Shown: piece by piece, positions 25,657-33,384 of the stretch
How the letters are laid out: each line of letters starts with the position of its first letter
Position numbering within the stretch: position 1 is the first letter of the stretch
Source: Streptomyces inusitatus
Lineage (GTDB): Bacteria > Actinomycetota > Actinomycetes > Streptomycetales > Streptomycetaceae
Assembly: GCF_014651115.1 (NCBI RefSeq)
Contig: NZ_BMWG01000003.1
Coordinates: forward strand, 207,685-271,684
DNA: 64,000 bases
Direction of reading: 5' to 3'
The notes under the pieces: model-generated
What the model was told of the DNA's origin: nothing
Databases searched by the model: none
What the model saw: only the letters and a program-made list of their open reading frames with translations
Translations under genes and position numbers: made by a program

Positions 25657-25712
25657 TGCCAGCGATCACTGGCACAGTTGGGAGCGTAGAGCAGCGGGCT
25701 ACCGTGCGGTAG
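25657..25712. promoter_or_regulatory. Two palindromes in the FMO / MerR divergent region
   Basis: TGCCAG-N6-CTGGCA at 25657-25674 and CTACCG-TG-CGGTAG at 25699-25712 lie in the 129 bp between the two starts. Either could be the MerR-family operator; the second, nearer the MerR start, has the short-spacer dyad expected of MerR sites. Confidence 0.5.
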
Positions 25713-25758
25713 GGGCAGGACACGCCAAGTTACTGGCGGTACAACATAGGCTTCGCCC

Positions 25759-26418
25759 GTGGCAGAGGGACGCGAGTACCGCATGGAGGAGCTGGCCGAC
25801 AAGGCCGGCATCACGGTGCGCACCCTGCGCTTCTACCGTGAGCGGGGACTGCTTCCGCCGCCCCGGCGCGAGGGCCGGATCGCCTGGTACGACGATCATC
25901 ATCTGGCCCGGCTGCGCACGGTCTCCGCCCTGCTGGAGCGCGGGCACACCCTGAACGGCATCGCCGATCTGGCGACCGTGTTCGAGAGCGGCCGGGACGC
26001 CGCCGAGCTGCTGGGCCTCCGTCCCGGCGGGCCGACGGAGGAGGTCCCGGTCCGGCTCACCCCCGAGGAGCTGGCCGACCGCTTCGCGGGGGAGGCCACC
26101 CCGGAGAATCTGGCGACCGCGCTGGAGCTGGGCTATCTCGCCCCGGACGGCGACGAGATCGTGCACATCAGCCGCCGGCTGCTGGACGTCTCCACCGCGC
26201 TGGTCCGCGAGGGGGTGCCGCTCTCGGCCGTACTGGAGGCGGCCCGCCGGGTGCGCGTCCACGCCGACGCGCTGGCCGAGCTGTTCACCGAGGTTCTCGG
26301 CGCGCACGCGCCGGAGGCGGGCGCGGCCGGCCGGCTCCGCCCGCTGGCGAAGAGCGTGGTGGAGGCGGAGCTGTCGATGGCCCTGGACCGCAGGCTCCGG
26401 CCGGACGGTCCCGCCTGA
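25759..26418 (+). CDS. MerR-family transcriptional regulator
   Basis: 219 aa with a GTG start. The N-terminal winged HTH (MEELADKAGITVRTLRFYRERGLLPPPRREGR) and DLATVFESG coiled region are typical of MerR. The C-terminal ~130 residues form a helical effector domain without Cys pairs, so it senses an organic ligand rather than a metal. It is probably the regulator of the divergent monooxygenase/SDR operon. The stop codon lies in the first unit of an 11-bp repeat array. Confidence 0.9.
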   Translation: MAEGREYRMEELADKAGITVRTLRFYRERGLLPPPRREGRIAWYDDHHLARLRTVSALLERGHTLNGIADLATVFESGRDAAELLGLRPGGPTEEVPVRLTPEELADRFAGEATPENLATALELGYLAPDGDEIVHISRRLLDVSTALVREGVPLSAVLEAARRVRVHADALAELFTEVLGAHAPEAGAAGRLRPLAKSVVEAELSMALDRRLRPDGPA

Positions 26419-26501
26419 ACCCGGCCTGAACCCGGTCTGAACCCGGTCTGAACCCCGTCCGATCCCCGTCCGATCCCCGTCCGATCCCCGTCCGGTCCCA
26501 C
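26414..26501. repeat. Eight 11-bp tandem repeats
   Basis: Four units of the CCTGAACCCGG type (26414-26457) are followed by four units of the TCCGATCCCCG type (26458-26501), with strict 11-bp periodicity. The array starts within the merR stop codon and ends 32 bp before a DasR-like site. A period of about one helical turn could phase protein binding or DNA bending; simple slippage is the alternative. Confidence 0.85.
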
Positions 26502-26533
26502 CGGCCTCACGGGTGCGCACCCGAAGCACCGGT

Positions 26534-26547
26534 TTGGTCTAGACCAA
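26534..26547. promoter_or_regulatory. DasR-responsive element (dre)-like operator
   Basis: TTGGTCTAGACCAA is a perfect 14-bp palindrome with the core TGGTCTAGACCA. That is the consensus core of sites bound by DasR, the GntR-family N-acetylglucosamine regulator of Streptomyces. It lies 106 bp upstream of the RTX-repeat secreted protein, so GlcNAc control of that gene is predicted. Confidence 0.75.
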
Positions 26548-26653
26548 GTTGGGTACGCTTCCGTCGCGGAGTGCCCCTTTGGCATGCCCATGCCTATATC
26601 CGTACTCAGTGCCAGGTTGACCCATCGATCACCCCACATCGAGACGAGGTCCC

Positions 26654-27448
26654 ATGAACCGACACGAAGCCACCGCCCGCGCGGTCGCCGTGACCCTGCT
26701 CGCCACCGGTCTCACCGCCGGTCTCGCCGCCGCCCCGGTGGCCGCCGCTTCCGGAGCCTCCGGGACTTCCGGGGCGCTGTCCCGCGTAGGCGCCGACTGG
26801 GCGGCTCAGTCGATCCTCTTCACCGACGCCTCGGGACAGGTCAACGACCTCCATGTCATCCCCATGGACACCGGCTCCGGCATCCGGCGGATCGGCTTCC
26901 GCGACGCGGTCCCGCTCGAACCCGGCGAGCACTGTTCGTACCTCGAACCCGGCAACCAGACCTTCGTCGTCTGCGAACTGCCCACCGGGGCCTCCCGGCC
27001 GGACCGGATCGACGTCCTCCTCGGCGAGGGCGACGACACGATCGTCACCAGCGACCCCGCGGTCTCCACCGTCCGCGGCGGCCCCGGGAACGACACCCTG
27101 CACGCCCACAGCGCGCACACCGTGCGGGGCGACGCCGGGGACGACATGGTCATGGGCCACTCGGTCCTGGACGGCGGCGACGGCACGGACCATCTGATGG
27201 GCGACGACAGCGCCCAGCGGCTGTGGGGCGGCCGGGGCCACGACATGATCGAGGCGTACGGCGGAGCGGACCTCATCCACGCCGGTCCTGGCGACGACCA
27301 CGCCATGGGCGGCGACGGCCGCGACATCATCCTCGGCGGCGGCGGGAACGACACCCTGCACGGCGAGGGCGGCGACGACCTGCTCGACGGCGGGCCCGGG
27401 AAGGACACCCTCGAAGGCGGCCCGGGCCGCGACATCATCCGCCGGTAG
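26654..27448 (+). CDS. Secreted calcium-binding RTX-repeat protein
   Basis: 264 aa. A signal peptide (MNRHEATARAVAVTLL...) cleaves near residue 32 (VAAA). The C-terminal half (from ~115) is made of glycine-rich nonapeptides GGxGxDxLx (GGPGNDTLH, GGGGNDTLHGEGGDDLLDGGPGKDTL), which form a Ca2+-binding parallel beta-roll. The N-terminal ~85 residues of the mature protein are of unknown fold with one Cys pair. No catalytic domain is seen. It has a Sec signal instead of the type I export typical of Gram-negative RTX toxins. A DasR-like site lies upstream. Confidence 0.88.
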   Translation: MNRHEATARAVAVTLLATGLTAGLAAAPVAAASGASGTSGALSRVGADWAAQSILFTDASGQVNDLHVIPMDTGSGIRRIGFRDAVPLEPGEHCSYLEPGNQTFVVCELPTGASRPDRIDVLLGEGDDTIVTSDPAVSTVRGGPGNDTLHAHSAHTVRGDAGDDMVMGHSVLDGGDGTDHLMGDDSAQRLWGGRGHDMIEAYGGADLIHAGPGDDHAMGGDGRDIILGGGGNDTLHGEGGDDLLDGGPGKDTLEGGPGRDIIRR

Positions 27449-27457
27449 GCGAGGCCC

Positions 27458-28255
27458 TCAGGGGCCGTAGACCACCGTCACGGGCGCGTGGTCGCTCCAC
27501 CGCTCCTCATGGGTCGCCGCCCGCTCGACCGATGCCTTGAGCACGCGCGCGGCCAGCCCCGGCGAGGCCATCTGGTAGTCGATCCGCCAGCCCGAGTCAT
27601 TGTCGAAGGCCCGGCCCCGATAGGACCACCAGCTGTACGGACCCTCCTGGTCCGGGTGGAGCGCCCGCACCACGTCCACGTACTCCGCCTCTTCGAGCAC
27701 GCGCGAGAGCCACGCGCGCTCCTCGGGCAGGAAGCCCGCGTTCTTCTTGTTGGCGCGCCAGTTCTTCAGGTCCGCCTCATGGTGGGCGATGTTCCAGTCG
27801 CCGCAGACGACGACCTCCCGGCCGGCCGCCGCCGAGCGCTCCCGCAGCTCGCGCAGATACGGCAGGAACTCGTCCATGAAGCGGTACTTCTCGTCCTGGC
27901 GCTCGGTGCCCACCTCGCCGGAGGGCAGATAGAGGCTGGCGACGGTGACACCGGGCAGATCGGCCTCGATGTACCGCCCGCTCCCGTCGAACTCGGCCGA
28001 GCCGAATCCGATCCGCACCTCGTCCGGCTCCCGCCGGGTGTAGAGCGAGACCCCCGCCCGCCCCTTCGCCGCCGCCGGAGCGTGCGCCGTGAACCACCCC
28101 TCGGGCCGCCGCACCCCCTCCGTGAGCTGCTCCGGCTCGGCCCGCACCTCCTGGAGGCAGACGACCTCGGCGGCCGTCCCGGCGAGCCACTCCACAAAGC
28201 CCTTCTTCGCGGCGGCGCGGAGACCATTCACATTCACGGAAGTCACGGTGAGCAT
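27458..28255 (-). CDS. xth: Exodeoxyribonuclease III
   Basis: 265 aa. ATG at 28255 gives MLTVTSVNVNGLRAA, the usual Xth beginning. Mg2+ and catalytic motifs: NGLRAA, CLQEVR (metal Glu), GDWNIAH (Asp/Asn), and the C-terminal WSDHAPV (Asp-His pair). It nicks at abasic sites and trims 3' ends in base-excision repair. Divergent from a GNAT gene 63 bp away. Confidence 0.95.
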   Translation of the reverse strand: MLTVTSVNVNGLRAAAKKGFVEWLAGTAAEVVCLQEVRAEPEQLTEGVRRPEGWFTAHAPAAAKGRAGVSLYTRREPDEVRIGFGSAEFDGSGRYIEADLPGVTVASLYLPSGEVGTERQDEKYRFMDEFLPYLRELRERSAAAGREVVVCGDWNIAHHEADLKNWRANKKNAGFLPEERAWLSRVLEEAEYVDVVRALHPDQEGPYSWWSYRGRAFDNDSGWRIDYQMASPGLAARVLKASVERAATHEERWSDHAPVTVVYGP

Positions 28256-28318
28256 CCCGGCACGATACCCAGGACCGACGCGAAGACCCACATTTCCGGT
28301 ACCCGTACGATCGATCGC

Positions 28319-28804
28319 ATGGATGTACGACCCACTCCGTTCGACCACCCCGACGCCGTCAAGCTCAGCGACCAGGTACTGCTCGAATACATCGAGCGGT
28401 ACGGGGACGGGGAGGGCGACGAGACCCCCCTGAGCCCCTCGATGTTCGCTCCCCCCAGCGGGCTGTATCTCATCGCCTACGACGACGGGGACCACCCGGT
28501 GGCGACCGGCGGCTGGCGCGCCATGGACGAGAACGAAGAGGGCTACTCGGACGGCGACGCCGAGCTGAAGCGCATGTACGTCATCCCCGAGGCCCGCGGC
28601 CTCGGCCTCGCCCGCCGCATCCTCACCGCCCTCGAACAGGACGCCCGCGCGGCCGGCCGCAGCCGCATGGTGCTGGAGACCGGGGACCAGCAGCCGGAGG
28701 CGATCGCCCTCTACACCTCCACCGGCTACCTCCCCGCCCCGAGGAAGTTCGGCCACTACCGCGACCACGAGAGCAGCCGCTGCTTCGTCAAGCCCCTGAT
28801 CTGA
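28319..28804 (+). CDS. GNAT N-acetyltransferase
   Basis: 161 aa from the ATG at 28319. The acetyl-CoA loop is ELKRMYVIPEARGLGLARRIL, and the C-terminal ALYTSTGYLPAPRKFGHY is typical of single-domain GNAT enzymes of the amino-acid or small-amine class. It carries a DGEGDETPLSP acidic loop. The gene ends 55 nt before a strong hairpin. Substrate unknown. Confidence 0.88.
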   Translation: MDVRPTPFDHPDAVKLSDQVLLEYIERYGDGEGDETPLSPSMFAPPSGLYLIAYDDGDHPVATGGWRAMDENEEGYSDGDAELKRMYVIPEARGLGLARRILTALEQDARAAGRSRMVLETGDQQPEAIALYTSTGYLPAPRKFGHYRDHESSRCFVKPLI

Positions 28805-28858
28805 CCGCGCCCGCCGGGCCCCGAGGGGCCCGGCCGTCGTGCGCTCCGGACCCGAAAC

Positions 28859-28901
28859 GACGGAATCCCGCCCGATCTTGACGATCGGACGGGATTCCGT
28901 C
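28859..28901. terminator. Terminator after the GNAT gene
   Basis: A 19-bp stem with one mismatch (28859-28877 with 28883-28901) and a 5-nt loop (TTGAC) lies between the plus-strand GNAT gene and the minus-strand tRNA-Ala, ending both transcripts. Confidence 0.8.
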
Positions 28902-28937
28902 AGCGATTCCGGGGCGAACCCTGGAACCGTTGCGTTG

Positions 28938-29011
28938 TGGACCTGTGGGGATTTGAACCCCAGACCCCCTCGATGCGAACGAGGTGCGCTACCAGACTGC
29001 GCCACAGGCCC
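28938..29011 (-). tRNA. tRNA-Ala (anticodon CGC)
   Basis: Reading the minus strand, the 74-nt cloverleaf begins GGGCCTG and ends CAGGTCCA (acceptor stem with one G-U pair). The anticodon stem CCTCG/CGAGG encloses the loop TTCGCAT, giving anticodon CGC for codon GCG. The T arm is GGGG-TTCAAAT-CCCC. The 3' CCA is not encoded. It sits alone, 93 nt upstream of the end of sepX. Confidence 0.95.
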
Positions 29012-29104
29012 TTGCAACGAGTGAAACTCTAGCACCCTCCCCGGGGTGGTTGGAAATCCGCTCCCCCGCTGGTCACGACCCGTCCCCGGCGGCCGGACGG
29101 CGGG

Positions 29105-30220
29105 TCACTCGTTGGCGGCGCGGGGGCGGTCGTCGCCGTCGGCGTACTGATCGAAGAGGGGGGTGCGGCCACGGTCGCGGGCGGTGCGGCGGGGCTGTGG
29201 GGTGCGCCGGGGATGGGCGGGCGGGTCGGCGGGGTCGGGGTGGGCGGCGGTGGGGTCGGCCGTGGAGGAGCGGGCCGAGCTCCAGGTCTCCGGGTCGTTC
29301 ATGTCGACGCCGCCCGTGGCGCGGGGGGCGACCGGGGCGGTGACATAGGTCGGCAGCGGGACCGGGACCGGCTCCCAGCTGTCGCCCGTGGCCGGGCCGC
29401 GGTCGCGCTGCTGGTCGACCCACTCGGCGTGGTCGGTCTGCTCGACCAGCGCCCGGCGGTCCGCCGCCTGCGGGGAGAGCTTGGCCGGCGCGGGCTCGGG
29501 GCCCGCCTCGGGCTCGGAGGCCGAGGGGTCGGCGGGACCGGCGGGCGGGGCCTGGTGACGGCGCGGGCGGTTCTCCCGCAGCCGCTGGGCCGCCTGCTCG
29601 GCGCGGCGGCGGTCCATGACCACCACGAAGCGGCGGCGCTCCTGGCCGCGCAGATGCACGATGTACACGCTCAGCAGGACGGCGGGAAGCGCGGGAGCCC
29701 AGAGGAAACCGAGGCCGCCGACGGCCGCCACGACCGAGCCGAGGGTGAAGGCCAGGAAGAGCAGGATGGTCGTACGCCGACGGCGGGCCAGCACCTTGCC
29801 GCGCCGGGCCCGCTCGGTGGCCGCGCCGTCACCGGGGGCGGGACGGCGGCCCCGGGGGGCCCTGGCCTGCGGGGCCGGGGCCTGAACCGGGGCTTGGACC
29901 TGGGGCTGGGGCGGGGCCTGCGCGGCCGGCCGGACATCGGTCCGGGGCGCGGCGAAGCCCCGGACGTCCACGGTACTCAGCCGGTCCGTGGCGGCGTCCG
30001 GGTCGGCGTCGGGACCGGGCTGCTCCCCGGCGCGCTCGCGCAACTCCTTGGCGTACCGGCGCTCCATCGCCCCGCGTCCGGACAACAGCCGGATGGCGGT
30101 GGAGAAGCGCTCTGTCGGACGAGCCTCGTTCAACTCGTCCTGCCTGCGGAGCCACATCGGCACCAGGTAGGCGGCCCAGGCCCCGACGATGACTGCGTAG
30201 ATGAGGCCGCTGCTGCTCAC
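29105..30220 (-). CDS. sepX: SepX/GLR-like divisome membrane protein
   Basis: About 371 aa from the GTG at 30220 (MSSSGLIYAVIVGAWAAYLVP). One N-terminal membrane helix is followed by a basic, Pro/Gln/Ala-rich cytoplasmic linker (residues ~75-135), a central hydrophobic pair (TTILLFLAFTLGSVV...LLSVYIVHL, ~150-190) and a long Pro-rich acidic tail. This matches SepX of Streptomyces, called GLR in corynebacteria, a membrane partner of gephyrin-like Glp at division sites. The glp gene is 1.9 kb upstream in the same orientation. The assignment rests on N-terminal sequence, topology and context. Confidence 0.8.
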   Translation of the reverse strand: MSSSGLIYAVIVGAWAAYLVPMWLRRQDELNEARPTERFSTAIRLLSGRGAMERRYAKELRERAGEQPGPDADPDAATDRLSTVDVRGFAAPRTDVRPAAQAPPQPQVQAPVQAPAPQARAPRGRRPAPGDGAATERARRGKVLARRRRTTILLFLAFTLGSVVAAVGGLGFLWAPALPAVLLSVYIVHLRGQERRRFVVVMDRRRAEQAAQRLRENRPRRHQAPPAGPADPSASEPEAGPEPAPAKLSPQAADRRALVEQTDHAEWVDQQRDRGPATGDSWEPVPVPLPTYVTAPVAPRATGGVDMNDPETWSSARSSTADPTAAHPDPADPPAHPRRTPQPRRTARDRGRTPLFDQYADGDDRPRAANE

Positions 30221-30337
30221 GGTCACACCGTAGAGGGATTCCGGCGGCAGGATCCGCCAATTGGCCCGGTGTGTCGCGCGATCCCGCTAATATCACTGAC
30301 TTTTTTTCTGATTGTTCCGATCAGAGTATGGTCAGGA

Positions 30338-30952
30338 TCACTCTCGGTCGGGGTGCGTCGCCCGTGGGCCCACCCGCTGCCAGCGGCGGAGCAGCCCGTC
30401 GGGGACCTCCTCGGCGGTCAGCGCGAAGACCAGATGGTCGCGCCACGCGCCGTCGATGTGCAGATATCGGGGGCGCAGACCCTCCTCGCGGAAGCCGAGT
30501 TTCTCGACCACCCGGCGGCTGGGCCCGTTCTCCGGGCGGATGCAGACCTCCATCCGGTGCAGCCCGACCGAGTGGAAGCAGTGGTCGACGGCGAGCGCGA
30601 CGGCCGTGGGCATCACGCCGCGGCCCGCGACCTCGCGGTCGACCCAGTAGCCGACATGGCCCGAGCACATGGAGCCCCAGGTGATGCCGGCCACGGTCAG
30701 CTGGCCCACCAGCCGTCCCCGGTACTCGATGACGAAGGGCAGCATCCGGCCCGCGTTGGCCTCGGCGCGCAGATGACGGACCATCTGGCGGTAGGTGGGC
30801 CTGCGGGAGGCCGGGACACCCGGGACGGGCGGCGGGACCGTCGCCTCCCAGGGGCGCAGCCAGTCGCGGTTGCGGCGGTTGACCTCGCGCCAGGCGCTCT
30901 GGTCGCGCAGCTTTATCGGACGGAGGACGATCTCGCCGTCCGTCAGCACCAC
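30338..30952 (-). CDS. RimJ-type N-acetyltransferase
   Basis: 204 aa. Motifs VGYWVDREVAGRGVMPTAVALAVDHCF (acetyl-CoA loop) and RPENGPSRRVVEKLGFREEGLRPRYLHIDG match the RimJ/RimL family, which acetylates protein N-termini. It lies between mogA (14 nt away) and sepX in a conserved actinobacterial arrangement. A role in modifying a divisome or ribosomal protein is speculative. Confidence 0.9.
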   Translation of the reverse strand: MVLTDGEIVLRPIKLRDQSAWREVNRRNRDWLRPWEATVPPPVPGVPASRRPTYRQMVRHLRAEANAGRMLPFVIEYRGRLVGQLTVAGITWGSMCSGHVGYWVDREVAGRGVMPTAVALAVDHCFHSVGLHRMEVCIRPENGPSRRVVEKLGFREEGLRPRYLHIDGAWRDHLVFALTAEEVPDGLLRRWQRVGPRATHPDRE

Positions 30953-30966
30953 CGGCCAGGGCGCGT

Positions 30967-31518
30967 TCAGCTCGGGCTCCCGGCGGCTCGTGGCGGGCCG
31001 CCGCCGGGGTGGCCCTGGTCCGTGTGGCCGCCGTGGGCGGCATGGTCGCCGCCGTGGATCTGGTCGATCGCGTGGAGCAGCAGCGGTTCGAGGACGGCCA
31101 GGCCGTCCCGTACCCCGCCGGTGGAGCCGGGGAGATTGACGATCAGGGTGTGACCGGCGATTCCGGCCAGGCCCCGGGAGAGGGCGGCGGCCGGGAGCTT
31201 GGTCAGGCCGTGGGCGCGGATCGCCTCGGGGATGCCGGGGATCTCGCGGTCCAGTACGGCGCGGGTCGCCTCGGGGGTGCGGTCGGTGGGCGAGAGGCCG
31301 GTGCCGCCGGTGGTGACGATCAGGTCGTAGCCCGCGCTCACGCCCGTACGCAGGGCCTGTTCGACGGGGTCCCCGTCGGGGACGACCCGGGGCCCGTCGA
31401 CGGTGAGGCCGAGGGCGGTCAGGCCCTGGGCGATGATCGGGCCGCCCCGGTCCTCGTAGACCCCGGCGGAGGCCCGGTTGGAGGCGGTGATCACCAGCGC
31501 GCGGCGGGCGGTGGTCAT
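30967..31518 (-). CDS. mogA: Molybdopterin adenylyltransferase family protein (MogA/MoaB)
   Basis: 183 aa. It has the MPT-binding signature TTGGTGLSPTDRTPEAT and LIVNLPGSTGGVRD. It would activate molybdopterin by adenylylation before metal insertion. An unusual C-terminal tail rich in His and Gly (GGDHAAHGGHTDQGHPGGG) might bind metal. The start overlaps the moaC stop (ATGA). Confidence 0.9.
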   Translation of the reverse strand: MTTARRALVITASNRASAGVYEDRGGPIIAQGLTALGLTVDGPRVVPDGDPVEQALRTGVSAGYDLIVTTGGTGLSPTDRTPEATRAVLDREIPGIPEAIRAHGLTKLPAAALSRGLAGIAGHTLIVNLPGSTGGVRDGLAVLEPLLLHAIDQIHGGDHAAHGGHTDQGHPGGGPPRAAGSPS

Positions 31519-31994
31519 GCGCAGCTCCAGTCCCCGGACCGGCCGCCCGATTTGGCCTCGACGCGGACGTCGGTGATGACGGCGGTCCTGTCGACCGCCT
31601 TCACCATGTCCACGAGGGTGAGCGCGGCGACCGAGACGGCGGTGAGGGCCTCCATCTCGACCCCCGTGCGGTCGGTGGTGCGTACCGTGGCGGCGATCTC
31701 CACCGCGTCGTCGGCGACCGTGAGGTCGACCGTGACGCCGGAGACCGCCAGCGGATGGCAGAGCGGAATCAGCTCGGGGGTTCGCTTGGCCCCCATGATC
31801 CCGGCGATCCGGGCGGTGGCGAGCGCGTCGCCCTTGGGGACGCCGTCGCCGCGCAGCAGCTCCACCGCCCGGGGGGAGAGCAGGACCCGGCCGGTGGCCC
31901 GGGCGGTGCGTGCGGTGACGTCCTTCTCGGAGACGTCCACCATGCGGGCCGCCCCCGCATCGTCGATGTGCGTCAGCCTGCCGTCGGTGCTCAT
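31515..31994 (-). CDS. moaC: Cyclic pyranopterin monophosphate synthase MoaC
   Basis: 159 aa from the ATG at 31994. Conserved segments: LIPLCHPLAVSGVTVDL, TGVEMEALTAVSVAALTLVDMVKAVD (catalytic Lys and Asp region) and KSGGRSGDW. It converts the MoaA product to cyclic pyranopterin monophosphate in molybdenum-cofactor synthesis. moaA is not in the window. Confidence 0.95.
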   Translation of the reverse strand: MSTDGRLTHIDDAGAARMVDVSEKDVTARTARATGRVLLSPRAVELLRGDGVPKGDALATARIAGIMGAKRTPELIPLCHPLAVSGVTVDLTVADDAVEIAATVRTTDRTGVEMEALTAVSVAALTLVDMVKAVDRTAVITDVRVEAKSGGRSGDWSCA

Positions 31995-32074
31995 GTCTTG
32001 GTCGCCGCTCCCGGTCCGGGCATCGGGCCGCCAGGGCCCATGTGGGCAGACACGGTACCTTCCCGGCGGCCGCG

Positions 32075-33379
32075 TCAGCCGAGGAGGACCACTTGGACCT
32101 CCGTGCCGGGCTCGGCCGACTCGACCTCCTCCGGGAGCACGATCAGACAGTTGGCATGGGCGAGGGCGGCGACCAGATGGGAGCCGGAGCCGCCCACGGG
32201 GGTGACGGAGCCGTCCGCCGGGTCGTGGGCGCCGCGCAGGAACTGCCGGCGTCCGGGGATCGAGGTGAGGGCCTTGTCGGTCTTCAGCTCGGCGCGCACC
32301 CGGGGGCGGTGGATGTCCGTCAGACCCATCAGGGTGCGGATCGCGGGGCGGACGAACAGCTCGAAGGAGACGTAGGAGGAGACCGGGTTGCCGGGCAGGG
32401 CGAGCAGCGGGATGTGGTCGGGGCCGATGGTGCCGAAGCCCTGGGGCTTGCCGGGCTGCATGGCCAGGGTGCGGAAGTCGATCCCGGTGCCGGGGTCGTC
32501 CTCCCCCTCGCCGACGGAGCTGAGGGCCTCCTTGACCACGTCGTACGCGCCGACGCTGACGCCGCCGGTGGTGACCAGCAGATCGGCGCGGATGAGCTGG
32601 TCCTCGATGGTGGAGCGGAGGGTGTCGGCGTCGTCGGTGACCGCGCCGACCCGGTAGGCGAGCGCGCCCGCGTCGCGCGCGGCGGCGGCCAGGGCATGGC
32701 TGTTGGAGTCGTAGATCTGGCCCTCGCCGAGGCTCTCGCCCGGCTGCACCAGCTCGCTGCCGGTGGAGAGCACGACGACGCGCGGCCTGGGGCGCACCCG
32801 GACCGTGCCCCGGCCGATCGCGGCGAGCAGGCCGAGCTGGGGCGGGCCGAGGACGGTGCCCCGGGCGAGGGCCAGCTCCCCGGCCTTCACATCGCTGCCG
32901 CGCGAGCGGATGTGCGCGCCCTCGGCGGCGGCGCGGTGGACGCGGACCTCGCCGCTCGCGTCCTCGGGGGCCCGGCCCGCGGGGCGCATCTCGGTGGCGG
33001 GTCCGCCGCCGCTGCCGCCGTCGGTCCACTCGACCGGGACGACGGCCTCGGCCCCGGGCGGCAGCGGTGCGCCGGTCATGATCCGGGCGGCCTGGCCGGG
33101 CCCCACGGCGGGCGGCTCGCCGCCGCCGGCCGCGACGTCGCCGATGACGGTGAGGACGGCGGGGAACTCCTCGCTCGCCCCCTGGACATCGGCGACGCGG
33201 ACCGCGTACCCGTCCATGGAGCTGTTGTCGAAGGGCGGCAGGGCGACGGGGACGGTGACGTCCTCGACGAGGACGCAGCCCTGCGCGTCCATCAGTTGCA
33301 GTTCGATCGGATCCAGTGGGCGGATCGTCGCGAGGATGTCCTCCAGGTGGTCGTCCACCGACCAGATCGCGCTGCTCAC
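32075..33379 (-). CDS. glp: Gephyrin-like protein Glp (MoeA family)
   Basis: 434 aa from the GTG at 33379, six nucleotides after the galU stop; nearer starts would overlap galU. MoeA domains are visible: PPFDNSSMDGYAVR (domain I), a swivelling domain with GEVRVHRAAAEGAHIRSRGSDV, the MPT-binding domain with LSTGSELV and TTGGVSVGAYDVVKEAL, LPGNPVSS, and a C-terminal beta domain. Enzymes of this family insert molybdate. In Actinobacteria one copy beside galU, rimJ and sepX/glr is a cell-division factor binding FtsZ and the SepX/GLR receptor. That context makes Glp the better name here; molybdenum insertase activity is not excluded. Confidence 0.88.
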   Translation of the reverse strand: MSSAIWSVDDHLEDILATIRPLDPIELQLMDAQGCVLVEDVTVPVALPPFDNSSMDGYAVRVADVQGASEEFPAVLTVIGDVAAGGGEPPAVGPGQAARIMTGAPLPPGAEAVVPVEWTDGGSGGGPATEMRPAGRAPEDASGEVRVHRAAAEGAHIRSRGSDVKAGELALARGTVLGPPQLGLLAAIGRGTVRVRPRPRVVVLSTGSELVQPGESLGEGQIYDSNSHALAAAARDAGALAYRVGAVTDDADTLRSTIEDQLIRADLLVTTGGVSVGAYDVVKEALSSVGEGEDDPGTGIDFRTLAMQPGKPQGFGTIGPDHIPLLALPGNPVSSYVSFELFVRPAIRTLMGLTDIHRPRVRAELKTDKALTSIPGRRQFLRGAHDPADGSVTPVGGSGSHLVAALAHANCLIVLPEEVESAEPGTEVQVVLLG

Positions 33380-33384
33380 CGTCG

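Noticed and set aside
26414..26501. Repeat array as a CRISPR
   Set aside because: Units are 11 bp, directly adjacent and without spacers; no cas genes.
30296..30325. Hairpin with a T-run before sepX as an intrinsic terminator
   Set aside because: For the minus-strand transcript the stem is followed by A residues, not U, and has only 5-bp arms.
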